The translations under genes and the position numbers were made by a program. From Unio delphinus (lineage: Eukaryota; Mollusca; Bivalvia; Unionida; Unionidae), in the NCBI GenBank assembly GCA_029339505.1, contig JAQISU010000179.1, forward strand, positions 14,718,001 through 14,782,000: 64,000 nt of DNA, read 5' to 3'. The notes below the pieces were generated by a model. It ran no database searches, was not told the DNA's origin, and saw nothing but the letters and a program-made list of their open reading frames with translations. How positions within the stretch are numbered: the stretch's first letter is position 1; each line of letters starts with the position of its first letter. Below are positions 1-11,984 of this stretch, piece after piece.

Positions 1-920
1 GATCAAATTTTCTAAGAAAACAGATCAGAATTCATAAGATAAAGAAACCCAACTAAAATCATGATGCATTCTGTCAAAATAAACTGGTCTTTAGTTTTTC
101 AGTGTTTTTATAACAATGTTAGGACACTTTTGAGAAGATAATTTTTAGTAGTAAATGTCACCTTGAGTAGAGTTTGTTACTGTGACTGTAAGGTCTTTAT
201 AAAGCAGTGATCCGTACAATTAGCATGAAATGACAATTAGTAATATGGAATACTAATCTGTTATTATTCAAGCATGAATTAAAGTAGAGTCATTAATTAA
301 AGCTACTCAGACAAAAATGGACAGGCATGCATGGGTTAAGGGAAGTTACAGGACATGTCAAAACAGTCTTTAATTGAAGATGGTCAGGCAAAAATGGTCA
401 GTCATGCATGGGTTTAAGCTAAGGAAATGAAGCAAGAAATGGTCAGAGTTGTAATATTGGTATGACACTTTGAGCTTCTTTTTTATATTATTATTAGGTC
501 TTTAAGAGAAGATGACAGAAGAAAATTTAGGATTTTAACTTTATCTCTACTTTTATAATTGTTTTTTTTAAATATGTTTTTATTTACAAATCCAGAATGT
601 ACCATTATTGATTTTATAAAGTGCCCTAAGAACTTTTGCTGCTTAGAGTGAAATATTGCCATATAGATATTGGAGATAAACAAACTCCTTGAAAGCAAAA
701 TACCATATATTTCTAAACTAACAAAAAGTTGGAAAAGTAGGGTGGCTATGGGTTGGCATGCTTGTACAAGCATTATACAGGCTAAGAAATATGATTTTGT
801 GACCAGTCAAAGCAAAACCAGCTATATCTGATAACAGAACAAATTTGTATCAGTCTTCTGGGGCACTTTCTGTCAAATTGGATCCATGTCTCTTCAGTTA
901 TTCAAAGTGTATCTATTTTT
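1..920. other. AT-rich non-coding DNA
   Basis: No open frame with natural protein composition is seen on either strand. A short diverged duplication around a GCATGCATGGGTT core occurs near 325 and 400. I see no RNA gene, transposon terminus or tandem array here. Confidence 0.5.
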
Positions 921-1069
921 GTAACAGCACCCAGATTTGATGTCAGAATGGTATTTTAGTAACAGCACCCAGATTTGATGGCAGAATGGCATTTTAGTAA
1001 CAGCACCCAGATTTGATGGCAGAATGGCATTTTAGTAACAGCACCCAGATTTGATGGCAGAATGGCATC
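921..1069. repeat. 38 bp minisatellite, about 3.9 copies
   Basis: The unit begins GTAACAGCACCCAGATTTGA and restarts at 921, 959, 997 and 1035, an exact 38 bp period. The copies are nearly identical apart from a few substitutions in the first one. Confidence 0.95.
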
Positions 1070-1270
1070 ACTTGTTAAAAAAAATGTAAAGGTACTTCAT
1101 GCCCGAATGCTTTCTATAAAACTGTCTAGTATTTTCTGAGAATTGTCTAGTATTAACTGAAAAATGTCAACGTATTTTCTGAGATGTCATTTAAAGGATT
1201 GTCCATTTTTTTGTAATGAAGGCCATGTTTGATGGTGAATGAGCACAATTTATATGCATTTGAAAGCTCT

Positions 1271-1363
1271 TAATACCATACATGCATTCTTTCAGACTTT
1301 TTTAATACCATAAATGCATTCTTTCAGACTTTTTTAATACCATACATGCATTCTTTCAAACTT
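1271..1363. repeat. 32 bp minisatellite, about 2.9 copies
   Basis: TAATACCATACATGCATTCT restarts at 1271, 1303 and 1335, giving a 32 bp period that ends in a T-rich run. Copies differ by single bases. Confidence 0.93.
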
Positions 1364-1625
1364 TTTGGGTCAATAGCTGCTGAGCAGTTTCTGAGAAGTC
1401 ATCTAAAGTATTTTCTGTTTTGATAGGCAGCCGTATTTGAAGATGGATTGGCATCATTTGGAAATAAAGCAAACAAAAAAAAAACAATAAATGTTGAGAG
1501 GTATTATGCTGGATTGCTATCTATCAGATTTTTATCCAATTATATTGAGCAGGATTTGTGCCTTTGTTGAAAGGTTTTTCTATATTTAGTAACGGTTACC
1601 ATATTTAATGTCAGATCAGCTTCAG

Positions 1626-1627
<2 letters not shown>

Positions 1628-1691
<64 letters not shown>
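1628..1691. repeat. (TA)n microsatellite, about 32 units
   Basis: Uninterrupted TA dinucleotides followed by ACACACC. The short Tyr-Ile open frame across it is only the translated dinucleotide. Confidence 0.97.
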
Positions 1692-1697
<6 letters not shown>

Positions 1698-1964
1698 CAC
1701 TATTGCATGATGCTATGTGTTAAATTTTGTCAAGCAATTCATTATAATCGTTTTCTATTTTTAGTAATGGTTGCTTTATTTGCTCTCTGTTAATTTTTGG
1801 TCCAATTCTGTTTAAAGTATTTTTAATTAGAAGTCATATAAAGGTCCAGATCATGAGCTTGTGTGACCTAAAGACAGAGTTAGGCTAAAAATAGCTTCAT
1901 TTAAAGCAATGACCAAGCTTGCCATGTAACTAATCAACCTTGTGGCCCTATATTGTTACATATT

Positions 1965-1969
<5 letters not shown>

Positions 1970-2010
<41 letters not shown>
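1970..2010. repeat. (TA)n microsatellite, about 20 units
   Basis: Second uninterrupted TA run, about 280 bp after the first. Confidence 0.96.
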
Positions 2011-2012
<2 letters not shown>

Positions 2013-2324
2013 TGTACACATCATTCAAGAAAAGCAAATGCAATGCATACTGCCTATTTATAACTGCACTTTTCTAATTTCTGTCACGATTTCATGATTT
2101 ACTTCTAAAATAGTGGCTGGAGTTATTGTACACATTCAAGTTCTCTATTTTGGTTTTGATGAGAGAGTGCGTTATCTGAAATTAATGTGAAATTGTTAAA
2201 ACCTTGCACACAGGTTTTGAATGTTTGAACCATATGTTGCTGTCAAAAATCTAAGATGATTAATTTCATATTTGATAATGTTATTATTATACTGGATGTG
2301 TTAGAAACCTTTTCTTCAAACATC

Positions 2325-2487
2325 AACAGTCTTGGTATGTTTTTAGCTTTGGTAACAAATAACATTACAACAGTCTGGGTATGGTTATAGCTTTGGTAAC
2401 AAATAACATTACAACAGTCTGGGTATGTTTTTAGCTTTGGTAACAAATAACATTACAACAGTCTGGGTATGGTTTTTGCTTTGGTTA
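2325..2487. repeat. 44 bp minisatellite, about 3.7 copies
   Basis: AACAGTCTGGGTATGG restarts at 2325, 2369, 2413 and 2457. The unit also contains AGCTTTGGTAACAAATAACA. The 67-codon minus-strand frame here is a translation of the repeat. Confidence 0.94.
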
Positions 2488-2489
2488 TT

Positions 2490-4105
2490 CATTATCCTAT
2501 TCTTTAGTTGATAGGTACGGCAGTGTATCTTATGAAATAACCATATAAATAAATTGATTTTATGATGTGTGACTTAAATGCATTCATTCCGATTCTGAGG
2601 AAAAAAGTCATCAATAATCACCCCAGGAATTTTGTCACCAGTAACTTCTTTTAATATGTTATGATTCAACTTGTGCTTCAAACCACCATTTTCAATTTAG
2701 CTCTCCATTGTTGGGTAGGAATCATTAATACTTAAGTCTTGTGTTTACGATCGTGTCATTTTCCTGAAAAAGTAATGATCTAAGCTATTTGAAGGGTAAT
2801 TTTTATTATATAGGATACATTTATTTTAAAGGAATTAGTTTCCTAAATTTTTTTGTTCTGCAAATCATTAGCTTTACAGTTGAAAATTTTATAATTTATA
2901 CGTACACCAAATAGCCAGTCTTGTGCCAACTTGCAATTAAACCTTTGACATACATTCACAAAAGTCCTTAGTTTTAACTGTTTGAAATTAATTAGTGTCA
3001 TCTTCATACAGGTTGGCAGATGAATTGTAGTTGTCTCTGAAAAAGGACAAATGGGACTGTGCCACCCCACATGTGATGTTTGTACTCAACAATTATCCAG
3101 CGATTTTTCCTTAATCAAATGTATTCATCCATTTATCTATCACTTTTGAAGGCTGTCTGGTAGGAGTGACTTTCACCAAATCTTGTAAATAAGCACAAGC
3201 GTTATTTAAATTTCATAAAAGCCTCAAAAGAAATTGTACTGTGGATATTTAATATGATTTGTAATGTTAAGAGTTGGCACATCAGTAGATGTCATTGTGA
3301 CTGTAGTCAACATGTTAACGCGGTCATCTGTAAGTTTTAAAACAAGAGTTATATTTATTTATATAATGGTCTAAGTGACAGCGTAAGAGGGTCATATTTC
3401 TAACCTTTGATATGATGAATAATCTTTCTTTTTAACTCTACAGTATTGAGGAAATTATTTGCAGCCAATAGACAATGTCAAAGTCAATATAGATGTAAAT
3501 ATAGCCTATTACAAATGTTTACGACATTTACACTACATAGATACCTGCCTTAAATATAAGAACAGGTGGAGGAAAATTGTATTGTACATGCTGGTACTGT
3601 TTCCATGTATGGGTTGTATATTTCAAGCACACATTTCTGTCTTCTTCCTCATCTAACATACACAATATTGAAGTAAGTCTTTGTTTCAGCCAATCCATTT
3701 CTTTTCCTCAACTAGGAAGTACATAATAGAAATGTACCTAGAAGTCCTTGGAGACAATTTTCTAGATCACAAAAATAAATATGCAAAAGATGGGTGGGGG
3801 GTTGGGGTTGGGAATTTATGAAATGATGAAATGAAAATAAACTGGGGTATTTGTTTCTCTACCATACAGACATATAGTCCGAGACAATGTTTTAAACACA
3901 TATTTATTTCTCTTAAAGTGATAAATTTTTATAGGTTTTTACAACAAAGAGTAATTACCTCCTAAATTATCACTTGTAAGAAATATGTTTGAAGTAAAGA
4001 GCTTCATGCATCTGAAATGCAAGCTGGGTCATCAGATTGGTAGAATTATTTTGGCTGTTATGGGGTTATTTGCTAATCAAGGCTGATTTCAGCACAAGGT
4101 AGGTT
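2490..4105. other. Single-copy AT-rich DNA
   Basis: No gene, RNA or transposon terminus recognised. There is a short G-rich stretch at about 3790-3812 (GGGTGGGGGGTTGGGGTTGGG split by single bases), which could fold as a G-quadruplex. Small open frames look random in composition. Confidence 0.4.
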
Positions 4106-4109
4106 GTAC

Positions 4110-4315
4110 AAGGAAGCCAGTATGTTTTGTGTAGAAAGAACATGGGATGAAACATTAGGATAAATGAGTGCCCCAAGGGAAGCTACTGACAAGCTTTCTC
4201 AGGCAGCCATGTTGGTTAAACCAAAGACTCAAACCCATGTAAATGGAGGTGACGTGTCATTGATCTAAAATGCAGCACCTTAGATGACTCAGCCACACCT
4301 GGGGTCCCCCTGCAT
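4110..4315 (-). mobile_element. Leu/Ser-type tRNA-derived SINE, decayed
   Basis: Read on the minus strand from about 4315, the copy starts with a tRNA-like head. It has an A-box-like TGTGGCTGAGTCATCTAAGG and a B-box-like GGTTTGAGTC. These are followed by the family body GAGAAAGCTTGTCAGTAGCT. The same body occurs at 50843-51088 and 30032-30283. The type II A-box wording (GGCNGAGTNGTCTAA) is that of Leu or Ser tRNAs. No clean tail or target-site duplication remains, so this is an old copy. Confidence 0.75.
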
Positions 4316-4319
4316 GGCC

Positions 4320-6424
4320 AATAATAACACCATTTAAAATGTAGAAGAGAGGAAGCATTACACAGGCAAATTAACCATTTATTTAAAATATAGGAGAGGA
4401 ATTATTAGTCAAACTAGAATCTAGATGTATATTCTTAATCAATACTGATTTATCATAGATGAGAGTAACTGAATTTCTTAACAGTATGAAAGCAAATATC
4501 ATAAGTTAAAACTTAAAACAAATTTTGATTGTTAATCTACCGGTAGTAATATTACAATTAAAAATATTTTCATAACTTTAAAACTTTGTATGAAATCAAG
4601 TGATTCTTCCCAAGAAATCAATTCCATCCACCAATGAAGATATATTTTATGTAACATGCTAAAGTATCAAACCGATGTGGTTGATACAAGCTTGTCCTTA
4701 TCTAGCTGTATGCTATCAACTCCTCTAAGCTTTCCATACAAGATCAGTGGCCAAAATAGCCACATTTAGCTACAAAATAGCCACATTTAGCTACATTAAT
4801 CCCCACAAATTCAGTCCATTTTCAAGTCTCATTCAGTGATGTGGAATATTTAAACTGAATTTGAAAAATGAAAGTAGGAGGTTGTGATCAAGCTTTAGAA
4901 TCAACTGTCCTAGATTAATAATACTCTATGGCAAAATGATGAGCATCTACCAAGGGGTGTATAAATAATTATGTGAATTAAAAAAACTGATGATGTCATC
5001 CAAAGTGGAAACTGATGTCATCCAAAGTGGAAACTGATGGCTATGTTCCACTTCCTACTAAAAGGGGGTCAACAAAACTGACTAGAAGACTTTACTAGAT
5101 TAATATACCCCACACGTGGTGCACCGGCAGTGAAATCAGCATCTTTTATGTACTAGAATTGCTCTCATCTTGTAAATTAATTGCCCATATCTCGTTAATT
5201 AGCAAAAGCAAGAGATCAAAATAGAAAAAACGTTTATTTGAAATTTTGAGGTTAAACAAAATTCTAAGTCAGAGACATTCCTAAAACCATATAGTATTAT
5301 AGTCCAAAAATATTCTTGTAAAAGGCCTAGGTAAAAAGATACTGATGGCCCTGTCCTAATGTCTAAATTTCAATCAACAGGGGGAATATTTGTCTGCCTC
5401 AGCAACATTGACATTTCTCTACATGTGATAAATAGGAGAATAAAGTCTTAGTTCAAAATTAACAGCATTAGCATTGCCCATCATCCCAAATGAAAGTAAT
5501 CAAGGCTGATTTTATGTCATACTGGGTGCCATCATAGCTTGTTAAAAGAGTCTAACAAGATCCCTCCAAGGCATTTCACCAATGAAAGATCAAAGGACCA
5601 AGATCCCCCTAGAGTTAACTGTTATACCTCCCCTATAGATGTCCCTATGCCCCTTATCAGGAACCCTACAAGTTCTCTTATCAATAGTCCACATTTACAA
5701 TAGTCTGAATATAGTTTGATGAAGTAGAGGGAAAGGTTCAGATAGTGTGACCACATTAGCAACCTGTCTGATTTGTGCAACCAAAGTAACTAATGTAGTC
5801 TCACACTTAAAGTTCATTTATATTTCTACCCACTGAGATAAGCAGTTTTACATGAAGTCTATTTCATTTGTTATGTTCTTTATGGGTGTCAGTTTCAAAG
5901 ATTACAACAAAGTTAATGTAACAGCCAAATGAAATGTATTACTACTCATTCATACAGGAATAATTTAAATACATACAATTGAATTTATTGTCACTATACA
6001 TTTAATAATTATGCATTAATAGTTGATTTTAATGGAAAATTACATACAATTCTTTTTAATTAAACATTTATCAAAATGTTTAAATACATTTTGACATGGT
6101 TTTATTAATGTGCTAAATTAGGAACGATCACTATTACTGATTTATAGATTCAACGCATGACAGGTTAAGTGCAGAGAGGTTTACAAGATCCGACAAGATT
6201 GTTAGCTCGAGTATCAACTTCAGAGTAACTACACGGTAATGCATGATAAATATCAATAGAACTTATCATTATAACATTTGGAGGTAAACATGGTAAGGGG
6301 CTTGATGGGCAATGATACATTCACTGTCCCTATATTCAAACAGGAGCAATGAAAAACTGACCATGAATTATCAGGTACCCAGAAATGTCACCAATAAAAA
6401 CATAAATTACAAGTTTTAAGACAA
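4320..6424. other. Single-copy DNA, possible regulatory content
   Basis: No gene seen. A 21-22 bp duplication containing AAAATAGCCACATTTAGCTA lies near 4752-4795, and GATGTCATCCAAAGTGGAAA is doubled near 4991-5035. The rest is high-complexity sequence with TTAATTA-type cores, which might include conserved non-coding elements. That last point is a guess. Confidence 0.35.
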
Positions 6425-6426
6425 CC

Positions 6427-6610
6427 CACGATGTAGCTCATTTGGCAGAGTGTCAGACTTGTAATGTAAGAGTTGTGAGTCCAATACCTGTCAAGGTCAG
6501 TCTGAGCTGAATGCCTTGGGTGTGTCTTTGAGAAAAGTACTTAGCCTCCATGTAATGATAAAACTGATAATGTGATGAAATGCCATTAAAACCATCAAAA
6601 ACACAAAAAC
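6427..6610 (+). mobile_element. Thr-like tRNA-derived SINE
   Basis: The tRNA-like head at about 6430-6495 has A-box-like TAGCTCATTTGGCAGAG and a degenerate B box (GAGTCCAATACC). Between them, AGACTTGTAATGTAAG would place TGT at the anticodon position, as in Thr tRNAs. The body contains GTGTGTCTTTGAGAAAAGTA, which resembles the TGTCCTTGGGCAAGGCAC motif found in many metazoan SINEs. It ends in an A-rich CAAAAACACAAAAACA tail. A related head lies on the minus strand at 62418-62512. No clear target-site duplication was found. Confidence 0.65.
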
Positions 6611-6671
6611 AGAAACATAATCAACCTAATTCTAGTGTTAGTCACCCATTTACATATTTTTAATATGTTGA

Positions 6672-6992
6672 GTTTGATGTGTGATTAGGATTTATAATGT
6701 AGCTTGAACAATTTTTCAGTCATATCAATAGGATGTCTGCAGTGAGACAGTTTATAGTGATGTCTAGCACTGGGGTATCATGTTCCAGACATGAAGCATG
6801 ATGTCCCACCCAGTCAAATTTTCCTAACACCAGGCCGACCAGTCCTAACACTAACCTCTTAATGCTGAGTGCCATGCGAGGCAGCTGTTAATACCAATTT
6901 TGTAAGTCTTTGGTATGACTCGGCCGGGGATTGAACCCACGACCTCCCACTTCCATGGCATACACTCTAACCACTAGGTCAATGGAGTGGTC
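6672..6992 (-). mobile_element. SINE-1 copy A, full length, with target-site duplication
   Basis: On the minus strand this copy has a complete tRNA-like head: A box TGACCTAGTGGTTAGAG and B box GGTTCAATCC. The SINE-1 body follows (for example GTCATACCAAAGACTTACAA and the TGTCTGCAGTGAGACAG region seen on the plus strand), and it ends in ATCCTAATCACACATCAAAC. It is flanked by TTTAATATGTTGA (6659-6671) and TTTAACATGTTGA (6993-7005). The two match at 12 of 13 bases and fit a retroposition target-site duplication. Its Pol III boxes look intact, but whether it is transcribed cannot be judged. Confidence 0.92.
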
Positions 6993-7009
6993 TTTAACAT
7001 GTTGAAAGG

Positions 7010-7940
7010 ACTGTTAAAATATTTATTACCGAAATATACCCCAATAATAGAACATGCCTGGTAGTACAAAATTGGTAATTCAGAAGGACCACTAACATTT
7101 TTTTCTTCTTTTGAAAAACAGAAATAGTACTTTTTGATCCAACAGCTGCCTTGACCCCACCCCCTTGAAGCCAGCCAGTTCGGAAAATCATTTTCAAACC
7201 TATTAATATTCTATCCTAACATTACAGGCTTCTAAGCTCACTTTCAATGGTGTCACCACAAGGAAATTGAAGTATCTAGTTGCCCTAATCATCTTAACTG
7301 GATCAAAGGGGGAGGGAGAAATGTAGATGGAGTCTGATGAAGAATTTCCTAAAAATGCAAATGCATAAAATACTGAACTGGTTTCATAAACTAAGTCAGC
7401 CAAAAATGTTAGGCTGAAGAAAGCATTGAAATAAAAAATTCTTTACAAAGAATGAAATTACCATAAGTATTCAGGAGTCTCACAGAGATTACATTTCCAA
7501 GGTTTAATTTCTCTCCAGTTACCCAAAAAAGCGGTGTCCTTTTTGCACAGATTTATTCATTGTCACATTGTCATCAAAGTGGCTGATGAAGCAGCCTGTA
7601 CTATATATTTTATCATGTGTACCCTAAAATACAGCCACATCAAATTCTTTCACAGGATACTCAGCTTGCCATTCTGAAAGATCTACTATATCATATACTA
7701 TGTATAACCTATTTTTTTTATTCTCAATTTAAAATAAAAAATTATTTTTACAGCCATAATTTATATGGAGAATACTTGTAAACTTGTGACTAAGAAAAAA
7801 CGTGCAAATAAAATGGGAATTCTTTCAATGATGTTTTGTAAAGATCACTAAACTTTAAATCAATTATAAAAACCCAAAATTAATTATTTTAAAAAATATT
7901 CAAAATTAATTTACCTCGGACTGAATATTGCTTTGGTTTG
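7010..7940. other. Non-coding DNA between two SINEs
   Basis: Two small minus-strand open frames (about 66 codons each) have no recognisable motif and start without a convincing context. Nothing else is seen. Confidence 0.4.
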
Positions 7941-7944
7941 GTTT

Positions 7945-8178
7945 TGTGGGGTTTAACAGCAATTTTCAGCACATCAAGGGTTATATGTGGTGGCCAGTAT
8001 ATTTTGGTGCGTAAGAACCCAGAAACACTTACCCACAGGATGCTATTAATGTGCTTTTTCACGTACCCACATTGGTTAAGCCAATACATGTACTCTAAAT
8101 TCTATTGATGGAGATAAGATTTGCGAGTGGTCAGAATAGGCAAGCGCCGGAAACCACTCAGCCACCCAAGGCTGTACC
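7945..8178 (-). mobile_element. Leu/Ser-type SINE, diverged copy
   Basis: In plus-strand order it carries the family's 3' part (GGGGTTTAACAGCAATTTTC, CAGCACATCAAGGGTTATA, GGTGGCCAGTATATT). The CTTTTTCACGTACCCACATT block and a decayed head ending GAGTGGT...CCACTCAGCCACCC follow. The A-box remnant reads TGGCTGAGTGG on the minus strand. It is more mutated than the copy at 50843. Confidence 0.75.
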
Positions 8179-8375
8179 AGACTGAATAAAAAAGGCACAA
8201 TTAACCATCTTTATTTTAATTTCAGATAGATTTTTATGGAAAACTTGCAAAATTATTTTACTGGGAATTTTTTTTGATTTCACAATGATTTTTTTTTTAG
8301 ACAGTCTGGTATTTTGTAGCATCACTCCAACCTGACCTTACAATGAATGCTATGTATAAGAGATAAATTAAGTTG

Positions 8376-8490
8376 ATCTCAGTAATAGTTGGGTATTAGA
8401 GATATCTCAGTAATAGTAGGGTATTAGAGATATCTCAGTAATAGTTGGGTATTAGAGAGATCTCAGTAATAGTTGGGTATTAGAGATATC
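8376..8490. repeat. 28 bp minisatellite, about 4 copies
   Basis: ATCTCAGTAATAGTTGGGTA restarts at 8376, 8404, 8432 and 8460. The copies are almost identical. Confidence 0.95.
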
Positions 8491-8604
8491 TATTTCCCAG
8501 CTTGTGACGATTTATGAGACTTATTACTAAAACCCTTGCTGGAAAGGGGCTGTCCCCATTTAATGGGTCATAGACCTTGTAAAAAGGAAAACTTAATCCT
8601 GATC

Positions 8605-8905
8605 ACATAGGGTAAGTTACTTGCAACTGCAAACAACATGGATCCTGATCTGCAATGGAATATGCACTGGTAGACCAGGGCCTGTATTGTTTTACTGTTT
8701 AATCCTTACAAATGTCAGAGATATAGATGTGCTGAAGCACTGTACATGTGTATTTCAATCAAAATGGACAAAAGGACATTGTTTAATGGGCATACATTAA
8801 AAAAGCTTAACATTTTACCATGTAAGCAGATCTGGTTCTGTGGAATTTGGAGTTATCATTAGAATCAACTGGACAGACCCTGATCTGCAGGTCAGGATTG
8901 TTTTG
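8605..8905. repeat. Dispersed repeat family with AGACCCNGATCTGC core
   Basis: It contains AACATGGATCCTGATCTGCA, GATCTGGTTCTGTGGAATTT and CTGGACAGACCCTGATCTGC. The same phrases recur at 36262-36420, 44464-44650 and 56030-56185. No terminal inverted repeat or tRNA head could be defined, so the class is unknown. A DNA-transposon or Helitron derivative is possible. Confidence 0.55.
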
Positions 8906-11160
8906 TGGTTTGAAGTTTGACTCTACTTGTAAGTACATAACGGTACATTTCATCCTCCCTAACTAATTACCTCATTCTACCAGAAATAAATGGTGGACAC
9001 ATTTCTCATTCTTTTATTTTCTTCTGTATTTGATAACAAGGTATTTTATCTCTGACACCTGGGTGATTATGTGTATTCCATACCACAATATTATTATATG
9101 TCATAATTTCCAAATCATTTATACCTGATAGAAGATGTTTTTCAGTTTAAAATCTTCAGTATAGTTTGGCACATAGTTTTTGCTTTTTTCATTGTTATCA
9201 TTACAAAAGAAAAGAGAATACAAACAGTATGCTCCTTGCCATCAGATTTCAGATCTGGCACTCGAGTATTTTCACTAGATAATGAAACACACCTTGTATT
9301 ATAAATGATTTATCATGGACAACAGCCATCAAAGACGGGTCTGTTTTATCAGATCTACTTATAAACAGTTAGAAAGCAAGAAAATATGCATAAACAAACT
9401 AACTTATTTGTACCTTGGTATACTTGAGTATTGTAATAGGCCCAATTCATGAAGAACCATCCCTGTTTCTTATTGCCACACATAAAACTTTTTCCCCTTC
9501 AAAAAAGGGAAGTCACTATGACTAAAGTTAAATTTAGGATGCAAATGAGATTGTTTTAAAACAAAGTCACTATGAGTAAAGTTAAATTTAGGATGCAAAT
9601 GAGATTGTTTTGAAACAAAGTTTATGTTTCATTTGAATCCATAAGTACCAAACAAAAGTTAGTACCGACCTACCTACTCTATGTAACATTCATAACCACG
9701 CATGTTTCTCACTTGCCCTAAGTCACCATACATGAAGGTTTAGTGTTAAAGAAAGTACATTTAAGAATTAATAAAACTGGGCATATTTTTTTTTCCACCC
9801 TGGAATGGAACTAATTCAATTTTTTTAAATATAATTCATCAATTATTCTGTGAATACAGCAAAAACATGAAAAATTATGCAACATAACTCAATCATAATT
9901 AAATCAAAGAATGTTTATTTTACCTTTGTGATTATGTTACACAGCAAAGTGAGGGAGACAAGTGGGGTGCATTTTATTATGACGTTTAATTGAGTGTTCT
10001 TATAGCAATCACGTCCTATCATTCAAATCAGCACAGAACATTAGAATCTAAATCTATAACATGGTGTATATTGATAAAACATGCCATTATATTAGACACA
10101 CTGTGCATATGGCAGGCACAAAATGCTAACAGCTTAAAACAAAATGCCTCAAATTAAATTATTATGTATAATTTGAACATAATTAAGAATTTCTGTTCTG
10201 AGCGTTAGTTGAACATAAAATATAAAGTTTACCCAGAACTCCAAAACTAAAAGGATAAATCATTTCCCATGCTTAATGAGTTTTAATGATCTCTGGACAA
10301 TTATACTAATGACATGGGCATGGGGTGGGGTGGGGGATAATTATACTGCCAATGGAACCGATTGCCAAATTAAAAGGGCTTGGACAAAGTTAACTGCTAA
10401 ACCAACACTACTACACTGAAATAATAGTGCCAGCTTTAGAGAAAGTCTGTAAGCATTATGATGACTAATGTTGATGACATTATGTAAGCCATAACCCTTT
10501 CATTATCAATGGTTGTTGAATTCTCCCCTCCCCTCTATTAAGCACTACAAGGACAGGGCTGTTGTGTGCATGTGTGGGTGGGAAAAAAAAACTAATAAAT
10601 CCTTGGTATTTGATTTACAATGACTTGCAGATCAACCTCATCTTTCACAATTCTCTTTCATTGATTAATGTATGGCATAGGATTTCTATACTGTAAGCTG
10701 ATTACATGTGCCTGGCTCAGTGGAATTGGAGTTGATTGATAAGATGAGATTACTGCAGATAGTGATTTAGAAAACCATTTTCAAATTCTAATCCTCTGAA
10801 ATATCAGACACAAAATTAAAAGGAAAGAATTATTTTAATCTGACTTGGAAAATTCAAACATTTATAAATTATTACAATTTAAATTTTAATAAAATCTAAG
10901 ATGTTTCTGCTAATGTTGATTTTTATTTTGCCAGGACAGACAATCAACTTTTAAATTATGCAAATTAGTTTCAAACTAGGGAATAAATAAATAATTAAAT
11001 CTATTTTAATATTATTAACTAAATTGCTTCAAGTTCATAATCCTGTTTTTGAATACCTGAAAACAACAAGTCACAATGTTTCTCAATTTCATTAACTTTC
11101 TTTACACCTAATAAATTATAAATTCAATAAATAAATGATGGCAGAATGTAATACAATCAT
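8906..11160. other. Single-copy AT-rich DNA
   Basis: No gene, RNA or transposon recognised. The stretch 9512-9619 is a direct tandem duplication of 54 bp (GTCACTATGACTAAAGTTAA restarts at 9512 and 9566). About 9900-10220 and 10800-11160 are complex and rich in homeodomain-type TAATTA/TTTAAT cores. They could be conserved non-coding elements, but only a cross-species comparison would show it. Confidence 0.4.
9512..9619. repeat. 54 bp tandem duplication
   Basis: Two adjacent copies of a 54 bp segment that ends GGATGCAAATGAGATTGTTT. They differ at only a few positions, so the duplication is recent. Confidence 0.93.
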
Positions 11161-11170
11161 TTACTTCTGA

Positions 11171-11191
11171 TTTTTTTTGGGGGGGGGGGGT
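11171..11191. repeat. T-tract joined to G-tract
   Basis: Eight Ts run directly into about eleven Gs. Similar T-rich to G-run junctions occur near 14819, 22021-22042, 26430-26447 and 43541-43563. Confidence 0.85.
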
Positions 11192-11570
11192 ACTCTCCTG
11201 TTTGATCTTTACAGACCAAGTAGGCCGGCCCTACTGCTTTATTTTTGTGTTTGTGCTATTCTGTGTATATTTCAATGTCACTTTGTATTTTTTAAAAAAT
11301 ATCTTTTTTAATATTATTTTTTTATATAGAACTTTACTTTTATTTATGTATTTTTTTTAGAACTTCTTTTGTTTTTTTGTTGTTGAATTTTTACTCATTA
11401 CAATCATTTACATCCATGTAAGTACCTGCTGACAAGGACCCTTAACATTGGAAGTTGTGTGTGGGATGGTTTAAGTGACCTACAAATCTGGCATTTCCAT
11501 CTTGCAGTTTGCTAGAATTAATTGTTTACAAGCTTATGGATCAAGTTTGATAAATTTTGTATTGCTTGGT

Positions 11571-11980
11571 TAGGGTCTCATCCAGTCTTTTTTTTTTAAG
11601 GCTTGAGTAGGGTCCCATCCAATCTGTTTTTAGGGCCTGAGTATTTTTTTTTAATCCCATCATTTTTTCGGGTTTGAGTAGAGTTTTTCAATCCAATCAT
11701 TTTTTAGGGCTTGAGTAGGATTTTAATCCATACATTTTTAAGGGTTTGAGTAGAGCTTCAATGCAATCATTTTTTTAGGGCTTGAGTAGGGTTTTAATCC
11801 AATCATTTGAGCAGAGTTTTAATCCAATCATTTTTTTAGGGCCTGAGTAGAGTTTTTCAATCCAATCATTTTTTTAGGGCTTGAGTAGAGTTTTTCAATC
11901 CAGTCATTTTTTTAGGGCTTGAGTAGGGTTTTAATCCAATCATTTTTTAAGGGCTTGATTAGGGTCTCATTTTAATCTGT
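11571..11980. repeat. About 36 bp minisatellite, about 11 degenerate copies
   Basis: The unit is approximately AGGGCTTGAGTAGGGTTTTA followed by ATCCAATCATTTTTT, with T-tract length differences and substitutions (AGAGTTTTTCAATCC variants). Copies range from about 26 to 41 bp. Confidence 0.92.
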
Positions 11981-11984
11981 CTGA